The notes under the pieces were generated by a model that saw only the letters and a list, made by a program, of their open reading frames with translations, did not search any database and was not told the DNA's origin. The position numbers were made by a program, and so were the translations under genes. A DNA stretch of 5,127 bases from Treponema sp. (GTDB lineage Bacteria; Spirochaetota; Spirochaetia; Treponematales; Breznakiellaceae): assembly GCA_009780545.1 (NCBI GenBank), contig WQZW01000139.1, forward strand, positions 1 to 5,127. The letters run 5' to 3'. How positions within the stretch are numbered: position 1 is the stretch's first letter; each line of letters opens with the position of its first letter. Of this stretch, positions 1 to 5,127 are shown one piece after another.

Positions 1-182
1 GGCCGCTGGAGTGTTTTTTGGAGTTGGTTAGCTATAATCAGTCCTTCCCTAGAGCCGGGCTCCGGTATTGGGAATGGATAATTCAAGACCGGAAAAAGCT
101 CCGGTCTATAACCGCAAGCGGGGAGACGCAGGGATGCCCGATACCGGCAGCGTCGGTCACCTTTGAGGCTCCCCGGATTCGA
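1..182. other. Non-coding region downstream of the NYN gene
   Basis: No convincing gene, tRNA or other structured RNA is recognisable here. Besides the hairpin at 86-107 there is a short palindrome GAGCCGGGCTC at 52-62. In plus frame 2 the first 31 bases read a short hydrophobic and glycine-rich peptide ending in TAG (29-31). This could be the tail of a convergent gene entering from the left, but nine codons are too few to support a call. Confidence 0.5.
86..107 (-). terminator. Hairpin downstream of the NYN gene, possible weak terminator
   Basis: AGACCGGA (86-93) pairs perfectly with TCCGGTCT (100-107) around a 6-nt loop, an 8-bp stem about 75 nt past the NYN stop codon. Leftward, the stem is followed by TGAATTAT, with no real run of T, so intrinsic termination would be inefficient. 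A Rho-dependent end or an RNA-stabilising hairpin are alternatives. Confidence 0.4.
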
Positions 183-977
183 TCAGCGTTTCCGTTTCCA
201 GCGTATGTAGACCTGCCGGCCGGTGCCGCCGGCCTGGGGGCGTTCCTCGGTCTCGAACTGGGGGATGGCCCTGAACATGCCGCCGAGCTTCTTGAAGCCG
301 TAGTCGCGGGGGGCGCAATCGGCGGACCGGGGATTGAACTTGTGGCCCACCGCGCCGAGATAGGCCCAGCCGGATTCCTCGGCGATGTCGTCCACGGTTT
401 CCCGCAGGAGCTTCAGCAGTTTGCGGTCCACCTTGAAGTCCTTTTTCGGCCTTGGCGCGGACTTGGGATCGTCCTCGTCGGCTTCCTCCTGGCCTTCCTT
501 GAGGATCTCCGTGTAGATGAACTTGTCGCAGACGGAAACGAAGGCCCGGGGGGTTTTCTTTTCGCCGAAGCCGTAGACCATCCGTCCGCTTTCCCGGAGC
601 CTTGCGGCGAGACGGGTGAAATCCGAATCGCTTGAGACGATGCAGAAACCGTCCATCTTCTCCGAATACAACAGGTCCATCGCGTCGATGATCATCGCCG
701 AGTCGGTGGCGTTTTTCCCGGTGGTGTACGAGAACTGCTGGATGGGCTGTATCGCATGTTCCAGCAGGCGTTCCTTCCAGGAACGGAGGTTGGTGCTGGT
801 CCAGTCCCCGTAGATCCGTTTGATGCTGGCGATCCCGTATTTGGCGACCTCGTCCAAAAGCCCCTCGACGATGCCGGGCTGGGTATTGTCCGCATCGATG
901 AGGACGGCGAGTTTTGCCTGGCGTATCTCGGCAGGCTGGGATTCCATCGGGAATCCCGAAAATGGCAACAGCGGCAT
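183..977 (-). CDS. NYN-domain putative ribonuclease with C-terminal OST-HTH/LOTUS domain
   Basis: A 264-aa cytoplasmic protein of the LabA/DUF88-like NYN group (PIN-like fold), expected to be a metal-dependent nuclease, most likely acting on RNA. The NYN domain spans about 21-160. Its acidic active-site set is visible: LIDADN (26-31, D28), TDSAMIIDAMD (91-101, D92 and D98) and SSDSDF (115-120, D117 and D119). An acidic linker (162-170, EGQEEADED type) leads to a LOTUS domain at about 183-262 with LLRETVDDIAEESGWAYLG (190-208), PRDYGFKKLGGMF (223-235) and a final strand VYIRW (256-260). LOTUS domains in other proteins bind RNA, including G-rich RNA. The ATG at 977 is preferred because AAGGAGG lies 4 nt upstream; the Met at residue 11 has only a poor ribosome site and remains an alternative. 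The gene follows its neighbour by 37 nt and is probably in the same transcript. Substrate and link to the helicase are unknown. Confidence 0.95.
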   Translation of the reverse strand: MPLLPFSGFPMESQPAEIRQAKLAVLIDADNTQPGIVEGLLDEVAKYGIASIKRIYGDWTSTNLRSWKERLLEHAIQPIQQFSYTTGKNATDSAMIIDAMDLLYSEKMDGFCIVSSDSDFTRLAARLRESGRMVYGFGEKKTPRAFVSVCDKFIYTEILKEGQEEADEDDPKSAPRPKKDFKVDRKLLKLLRETVDDIAEESGWAYLGAVGHKFNPRSADCAPRDYGFKKLGGMFRAIPQFETEERPQAGGTGRQVYIRWKRKR

Positions 978-981
978 AATG

Positions 982-988
982 CCTCCTT
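982..988 (-). promoter_or_regulatory. Strong Shine-Dalgarno of the NYN-LOTUS gene
   Basis: AAGGAGG, a near-perfect anti-16S match, lies 4 nt before the ATG at 977. The spacing is short but workable. It is the strongest ribosome site in the window and decides the chosen start over the in-frame Met at residue 11. It suggests this gene is translated independently of the upstream pair even when on the same message. Confidence 0.75.
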
Positions 989-996
989 GTGACGTA

Positions 997-1009
997 TTGT
1001 TGTCAACAA
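997..1009. promoter_or_regulatory. 13-nt perfect palindrome between helicase-associated and NYN genes
   Basis: Leftward, TTGTTG-A-CAACAA is a perfect 6-bp inverted repeat with a one-base centre. It lies in the 37-nt intergenic gap, just upstream of the NYN gene's ribosome site. It contains TTGACA, but no acceptable -10 box lies 16-19 nt downstream (that spot is the Shine-Dalgarno and start codon), so I do not call a promoter. It could be a protein-binding site or a small AT-rich RNA structure. AT-rich repeats of this length are not rare. Confidence 0.3.
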
Positions 1010-1014
1010 AAACA

Positions 1015-3246
1015 TCAAAAAATATTCGTCTCGAAAATGGACCGTTTGATCCGCCTTAAAAGGCTTATCTTTCCCAGGGGTATGCGGACGGTTTCCTCGT
1101 TTTCGCCGGTCATCTTTACCACGAGGATCGACTCCGTCCCGCTTTTTTCCAGGGCGCGGGCGATTCCCACGATCCGTTCCTTCGTCTGGTTGACCGGCCT
1201 GAGTACCTCGACCAACGCCTGCATGCCGACCGCCGTTTTCGCGATCACCATCTTGCCGGCGTAGTCCAGGCCCCGTGCCTCGAGTTTCTCGTAGCGAAGC
1301 ACGGCGTCCCGCAACTGATCTTCGCACAGGATGAGCTTTCTGTCTATGCGCGCGGCAAGCTCCTCGTGCTTTTCCCGGTCGAAGTTCATTCCGTCCAGCA
1401 GCGAACGGAAGGACGTGAGCAGCGGTTCGGAGGTTTCGGTCCCGTCGGCGGCGGAACCCGGTTCCGCGACGGGTTTTCGTGCGGCGGGAAAACCGGCCGG
1501 GCGGAATTGTTCCCCCCTGAGCGGGGGATAGGCGTTGCCGTAGGTGCCATCGATCCTGCCGTCCAGGAGGGCCCCGGTTTCGTCGGAACTTTCCGTCCTG
1601 CGCGCGACTATGCCGACCCCGGCCTTGTGCAGGGCCCGAACTGCCCGCTCCTCCATCTGCGCCGGCAGCATGTAGACGCCAGGCGCGACGGTTTCGGTGA
1701 TCAGCAGCGACAGGGGTTTGGTGTCGGCCAGGTATCGTCGGTCGGGGGCGAGGACCAGGACCAGGCCCTGCCGCAGCGTCACCTCGTGGTAGCTTTTTTC
1801 CCAATCCCGCAACGTGAAACCGAGGTTCTCGTCCACCCTGTCCTGCGAAAGACGCCGCAGCAGGTCGAGGATCGCTCGGGCGGTAAGGCCCATGTCGAAG
1901 GCGGCGACCACCGATTCCCGGCCAATCTCGAAGCGGACGTTGACCCCGGTCTCGCGGACGTCGGAAAAGGCGGCGATTTTTACCAGGTCGCCGAAATCGA
2001 CCTCCGGGGATACGAGGATGCCGAAGGAGCCGTCCATCATGATGCCCGGTTTGTCCTTCAACGGGGCCGGGGCTTCCGGAAAAAGTCCCTTCCGCCAAAG
2101 GCCCTCCCCGGCCGGAACCAACAGGCCCGTTTCCGCCATGACGCGGACAAGACAGTCCGTGGAAAAATCCCCGTTTTCCCGCCTTAGGTACAGGACCATT
2201 TTTTTGATGCCGGAAGTCGGGTACCGCATTCCGTCCTCCGGCATGGCATGCAGGCGGTTTAGGAACAGGGCGAGTTCCCGTACCTTGGTCCGCAGTATCC
2301 ACCCGGCGGCATCGTCGTGAGGGTTTCCGGGATATGCGCGCCGGCAGAAAACCGCCGCCGTGTAGTACTGTGCCCGTTCCTGCCGGCTCAGGCGGGCGAA
2401 GGCGGAAAAGCGGCGGTAGTCGCAGGAGAGTTTTTCCCCCTCGACAAAAAACAGCCCCAGTGCGAGAAGTTGGTCGACGAAGGTTTCCAGGGGCAGGTTC
2501 GGGAACATTTCCTGGGCCGATCTAAGGGTTTTCGGACGCAGCCCTTCCCCCCTGGCTTTGAAAAATTCCCGGTTCGTGGAAACGAAGGAAAGCACCGTGG
2601 CGAAAAGCCTGTCGTCGTAGAAGAACGGTCCCCGCCCGGCGGTATCGGACATGCCGTTTTCCGGCGGGGCGTCGCCGTCGGAAACGCTTCCTTCCGTGCC
2701 CCAGGCATCGGGCGGAACCGAGGGAAAGAGGCAGGAAACATCGCCGACCAGGGGCGGGAAGATGGATTTGAACAGGGGATTCAGGGCTATCCGCTTGGCT
2801 CCGGACCGTTCGCCTTTCGGTCCCTCGTACCTGAGGGCATCGTACTTCGGAGCCTCGGACCTGAATCCCCCGTTTTTCGGGGTATTGTCCTTGAAGCGGT
2901 AAATGAGGAACCGTTCCTCGAGGTTGACCAACAGATCGTTGAGTTCGGCGTAGTCCAGGTCGCCGGAAAAAAAAGCCTGCAGGAAATGTTGCTCCGGCTC
3001 GTCCAGCAGGGCAATGGCGGAGATGATTTTGATTTCCCGTTCCCCGATATAGCCGGCGACGTTCCTCTGTATGTCCTCCCGCAGGAGGAACCGTTCCAGC
3101 TCGTCCACCAGGACCTGTTTGTTGAACGGAGTCCTTATCCTGCCGAACACCGTGCGGACCAGTTCGAAAAAGGCGTTGTCCGGAAGCGTGACCAGCGATT
3201 CCTTCCAGAATTCGGGAGTGCGGAACGTCGTCTTCCCGTCGGTCAT
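1015..3246 (-). CDS. Helicase-associated protein with XPB-N-terminal-like domain (putative XPB partner)
   Basis: A 743-aa soluble protein with no Walker A, DEAH or nuclease motif that I can find, so probably not an enzyme. Residues 11-118 are helical and look like winged-helix segments. Residues about 402-495 resemble the N-terminal domain of XPB/Ssl2: IGRESVVAAFDMGLTARAIL (441-460) and TLRDWEKSYHEV (478-489) align in pattern with residues 61-109 of the adjacent helicase. Residues 640-743 form a conserved-looking tail with a helix and then beta strands ending IPLGKISLLRRIK (722-734), vaguely like a WYL-type barrel; that comparison is weak. Low-complexity linkers lie at about 120-152, 180-207 and 583-607. 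The ATG overlaps the helicase stop (ATGA) and has GGGGAG 7 nt upstream, so coupling is likely. Proteins of similar size with an XPB-N-like domain adjoin ercc3 in mycobacteria. Probable role: regulator, loader or DNA-binding subunit of the helicase; this is inference from context and domain. Confidence 0.9.
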   Translation of the reverse strand: MTDGKTTFRTPEFWKESLVTLPDNAFFELVRTVFGRIRTPFNKQVLVDELERFLLREDIQRNVAGYIGEREIKIISAIALLDEPEQHFLQAFFSGDLDYAELNDLLVNLEERFLIYRFKDNTPKNGGFRSEAPKYDALRYEGPKGERSGAKRIALNPLFKSIFPPLVGDVSCLFPSVPPDAWGTEGSVSDGDAPPENGMSDTAGRGPFFYDDRLFATVLSFVSTNREFFKARGEGLRPKTLRSAQEMFPNLPLETFVDQLLALGLFFVEGEKLSCDYRRFSAFARLSRQERAQYYTAAVFCRRAYPGNPHDDAAGWILRTKVRELALFLNRLHAMPEDGMRYPTSGIKKMVLYLRRENGDFSTDCLVRVMAETGLLVPAGEGLWRKGLFPEAPAPLKDKPGIMMDGSFGILVSPEVDFGDLVKIAAFSDVRETGVNVRFEIGRESVVAAFDMGLTARAILDLLRRLSQDRVDENLGFTLRDWEKSYHEVTLRQGLVLVLAPDRRYLADTKPLSLLITETVAPGVYMLPAQMEERAVRALHKAGVGIVARRTESSDETGALLDGRIDGTYGNAYPPLRGEQFRPAGFPAARKPVAEPGSAADGTETSEPLLTSFRSLLDGMNFDREKHEELAARIDRKLILCEDQLRDAVLRYEKLEARGLDYAGKMVIAKTAVGMQALVEVLRPVNQTKERIVGIARALEKSGTESILVVKMTGENEETVRIPLGKISLLRRIKRSIFETNIF

Positions 3247-3259
3247 ATTCCGTCTCCCC
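3243..3259 (-). promoter_or_regulatory. ATGA stop/start overlap and ribosome binding site coupling the two helicase genes
   Basis: The helicase ends in ATATGA, so its TGA stop (3245-3243) shares two bases with the downstream ATG (3246-3244). GGGGAG (3259-3254) lies inside the helicase coding sequence, 7 nt before that ATG. The arrangement is typical of translational coupling of proteins made in linked amounts. It also fixes the start of the downstream gene. Confidence 0.85.
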
Positions 3260-5006
3260 GGGATTCTTCCTCCCGCCGTTCGGCGTTCCAGTGCCGGATG
3301 GAATACTTGTAGCCCTGTTCGGCGAGGAACTTCTGCCGGTTGGCGGCGAAGTCCTCCTCCACCGTGTGTCGGGAAACCAGGGAAAAGAATTTTGCCGCCT
3401 GCCGCCCCGATTCCCCGCCCCGTTTGGGACGCAGGATACGGCCCAGCCGCTGGGCCTCCTCCTGCCGGGAACCGAAAGAGCCGGAAACCTGTACCGCCAT
3501 GGACGCGTTGGGAAGGTCTATGGCGAAGTTCGCCACCTTGGACACCACGATCACCCTCGTCTTCCCGTCCCTGAAATCCCCGTAGATGCGGTCCCGTTCG
3601 GCGTTCGGCGTTTTCCCGGTGATCAGCGGCACGTCAAGAATTTTCGCGAGGGAGGCAAGCTGGGAAAGGTACTGGCCGATCACCAGAACCTGCTCCTCCG
3701 GATGTTCGGCAAGGAGGCTGACGACAACGCCTTCCTTCTCGGGGTTTTCCCCGGAGATGCGGTGTTTCTCCCTCGGCGGGGCGACGGCGTAGGGTATCTT
3801 CAGCGATGCCGGCAGGTCAAGGCGGATTTCGGTGCAGGAGGCCTCGGCGATCCAGCCCCTGCCCTCCAGTTCCTTCCAGGGAACGTCGTACCGTTTCGGC
3901 CCTACCAGGCTGAACACCGCTTCCTCCTCCCCGTCTTCCCGGACCAGCGTGGCCGTAAGCCCCAGCCTCCGCAATGCCTGAAGCTCGGCCGTCACCCGAA
4001 ATACCGGAGCCGGCAGCAGGTGCACCTCGTCGTAGATGATCAGTCCCCAGGGCCGCTCCCGAAACAGCCTGAAGTGGGGAAAGTCGCCCTCGCGCTCGGC
4101 CCGGTAGGTAAGCACCTGGTAGGTGGCCACGGTGACAGGCCCGACCCGCTTCATGTCGCCGGAATACTCGGCGACCTCCTCCTCGGAAAGAGCGGTCTTG
4201 TCCAGCAGTTCCCCGATCCACTGGTGGACGGCGGCCACGCTGGTGGTAAGGATGAGCGTGTTGGTCTGCAGGCTCGCCATCATCACCATGCCCACGATGG
4301 TCTTTCCGGAACCGCAGGGAAGGCAGATCACCCCGTAACCGGTTCCCGGCCCTCCGTCCCCCAGCACGGCGGCGACCGCCTCCCTCTGGTAATCCCTGGG
4401 TACGAAGGGCTTTCCGGAAAGGCAGGTTTCCCGCAGGGCGACCGGCAGCGGCTCGCCGTCCACCAGCGGGGCCTCGTCCTTGACCGGCCATCCCTGCCTG
4501 ATCAGTTCCCGCTTCACCGTTCCCCGGTCCATCAGCTTCAGGAAGAAGCCGCCCCGGGCCTCGGTAAGGTACTTTTTCAGCGACTTCAGCGATCCGACTT
4601 CCCGAAAAACCGCCTCCTCCCCGATCGCCAGAAACAGGTCCCCGGCATCGGGGGAAGCGCCGCCCGCGCCCAGCATCCTGATCTTCCCGTAGCGGGACAT
4701 GAGGTCGGCGAAGCCCTCGGTAAGGCCGCCCGGAACCCGGTACCGGCTGTACATGCCGATGGCCCGGACGATGTCTTCCGGCGCATAGCCGGCGCTCGCC
4801 GCATTCCACAGCGAAAGGGCGGAAATTCGGTAGGTGTGGATGTGCTCCGGCGACTTTTCCAGCTCGGCGAAGGGCAGGATCGCCGCCCGCGCCTCCTCGG
4901 CCTTCGGGCAATGGATGTCCAGCAGCAGCGTCCTGTCGCTTTGCACGATCAGGGGATTCGTTTCGACGGGGCCGCCGGAAACCCGAATGTCGCTGTCATC
5001 GCCCAT
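3243..5006 (-). CDS. xpb: XPB/ERCC3-family DEVH-box DNA repair helicase
   Basis: A 587-aa superfamily 2 DNA helicase/translocase of the XPB (ERCC3) family, expected to unwind or remodel DNA in the cytoplasm during repair. Residues 18-110 match the XPB N-terminal domain (for example HTYRISALSLWNAASAGY at 57-74), followed by a probable damage-recognition region to about 190. RecA-like domain 1 (about 200-355) has RDYQ (204-207), Walker A LPCGSGKT (229-236), DEVH (326-329) and TAT (351-353). The XPB-specific RED motif is at 356-358. RecA-like domain 2 (about 425-570) has motif V (SKVANFAIDLPNA, 489-501), motif VI (QRLGRILRP, 519-527) and the XPB-like ending EQGYKYSI (563-570). No key residue is missing. 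Length is normal for bacterial XPBs. An in-frame TGA 15 nt upstream of this ATG excludes a much longer start; the Shine-Dalgarno is weak (GGGG, 8 nt away). It overlaps the next gene by 4 nt. The family assignment is secure. The bacterial role (excision repair or other) is inferred. Confidence 0.97.
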   Translation of the reverse strand: MGDDSDIRVSGGPVETNPLIVQSDRTLLLDIHCPKAEEARAAILPFAELEKSPEHIHTYRISALSLWNAASAGYAPEDIVRAIGMYSRYRVPGGLTEGFADLMSRYGKIRMLGAGGASPDAGDLFLAIGEEAVFREVGSLKSLKKYLTEARGGFFLKLMDRGTVKRELIRQGWPVKDEAPLVDGEPLPVALRETCLSGKPFVPRDYQREAVAAVLGDGGPGTGYGVICLPCGSGKTIVGMVMMASLQTNTLILTTSVAAVHQWIGELLDKTALSEEEVAEYSGDMKRVGPVTVATYQVLTYRAEREGDFPHFRLFRERPWGLIIYDEVHLLPAPVFRVTAELQALRRLGLTATLVREDGEEEAVFSLVGPKRYDVPWKELEGRGWIAEASCTEIRLDLPASLKIPYAVAPPREKHRISGENPEKEGVVVSLLAEHPEEQVLVIGQYLSQLASLAKILDVPLITGKTPNAERDRIYGDFRDGKTRVIVVSKVANFAIDLPNASMAVQVSGSFGSRQEEAQRLGRILRPKRGGESGRQAAKFFSLVSRHTVEEDFAANRQKFLAEQGYKYSIRHWNAERREEESRGDGI

Positions 5007-5035
5007 GGCAAAACCCCGGAGTCATAACGTAGTCT

Positions 5036-5048
5036 ACCGCATTGCGGT
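5036..5048. promoter_or_regulatory. 13-nt perfect inverted repeat at predicted transcription start (possible operator)
   Basis: ACCGCA-T-TGCGGT is a perfect 6-bp inverted repeat around one central base. It sits just downstream of the predicted -10 box, at about +4 to +16 of the leader, where a bound repressor could block initiation. A second short palindrome (GTAGTCTAC, 5029-5037) abuts it. The cognate regulator is not in the window. A palindrome of this size can also occur by chance, so this is tentative. Confidence 0.3.
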
Positions 5049-5058
5049 TTCGTTACAA

Positions 5059-5088
5059 ATACTAAACAAACATGGAGTACTTTGTCAA
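5059..5088 (-). promoter_or_regulatory. Sigma70-type promoter for the leftward helicase gene set
   Basis: Read leftward, a perfect -35 hexamer TTGACA (5088-5083) is followed by an 18-nt spacer and TAGTAT (5064-5059), which matches four of six positions of the -10 consensus. The spacer and flanks are AT-rich, unlike the surrounding genes. Transcription would start near 5052, giving a leader of about 45 nt before the helicase ATG at 5006. This is a sequence-pattern call only. Confidence 0.65.
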
Positions 5089-5127
5089 CCGGCAGATCGC
5101 AGACCTGATGTTTCTAGTCCATGCGGA

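Larger units (their letters stand above)
5007..5127. other. Upstream intergenic region, more AT-rich than the genes
   Basis: This holds the leftward promoter and the 13-nt inverted repeat described separately. On the plus strand an ATG at 5072 opens a frame of 18 codons that runs off the window, but it has no Shine-Dalgarno and no clear promoter. No gene entering from the right on the minus strand can be identified with confidence. Confidence 0.5.

Noticed and set aside
160..190. Minus-strand GATCGAATCCGGGG looking like a tRNA T-loop and acceptor end
   Set aside because: No matching anticodon arm, D arm or complementary acceptor strand lies upstream; that stretch is the 3' end of the NYN coding sequence.
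18..635. Plus-strand open frame of 205 codons covering the left edge and the NYN gene's 3' half
   Set aside because: No domain, no ribosome site, and it is antisense to the intact LOTUS and NYN coding sequence.
1001..1006. TTGACA as the -35 box of a promoter for the NYN gene
   Set aside because: The -10 position 16-19 nt downstream would fall on the Shine-Dalgarno and start codon and has no TATAAT-like sequence. The hexamer is explained by the palindrome.
692..2302. Minus-strand 536-codon open frame overlapping the helicase partner and the NYN gene
   Set aside because: Its translation is dominated by R, G and P, shows no motif, and is out of frame with two well-supported genes, so it is a frame shadow.
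3291..5027. Very long plus-strand open frame (578 codons) antisense to the helicase
   Set aside because: It lies opposite a gene with complete family motifs, its translation is rich in G, P, R, H and Q with no recognisable domain, and GC-rich codon bias on the minus strand readily keeps an antisense frame open.

Overview
The window is a compact bacterial DNA segment, GC-rich by eye, with three intact genes on the minus strand, read right to left: an XPB/ERCC3-type DNA helicase, a large non-enzymatic helicase-associated protein, and a NYN-domain putative RNase with a C-terminal LOTUS (OST-HTH) domain. Bacterial XPB occurs in scattered lineages, including spirochaetes (treponemes) and actinobacteria. 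The gene pair, protein style and TTGACA-type promoter fit a GC-rich spirochaete best, but the window has no taxonomic marker, so this is a modest inference.

Layout. 5007-5127 holds a sigma70-like promoter for the leftward genes (TTGACA, 18-bp spacer, TAGTAT), with a perfect 13-nt inverted repeat at the predicted transcript start. 3243-5006 is the XPB helicase, with all helicase motifs and the family-specific RED motif. 1015-3246 is the helicase-associated protein. Its ATG overlaps the XPB stop codon in an ATGA, so the two are probably translationally coupled. 978-1014 is a 37-nt gap with a second perfect 13-nt palindrome and a strong Shine-Dalgarno. 183-977 is the NYN-LOTUS protein. 1-182 appears non-coding and contains one hairpin, possibly a weak terminator.

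Working model. XPB opens DNA during repair. The second protein has no ATPase motifs but carries a domain resembling the N-terminal domain of XPB itself, so it probably binds the helicase or the same target. This helicase/partner pairing also occurs elsewhere, for example next to the mycobacterial ercc3 gene. The third gene is a predicted Mg2+-dependent nuclease with an RNA-binding module. Its close spacing suggests co-transcription, but a functional link to the helicase pair is only a hypothesis. I saw no mobile element, CRISPR array, tRNA or rRNA. The long plus-strand open frames opposite these genes look like GC-driven shadows.
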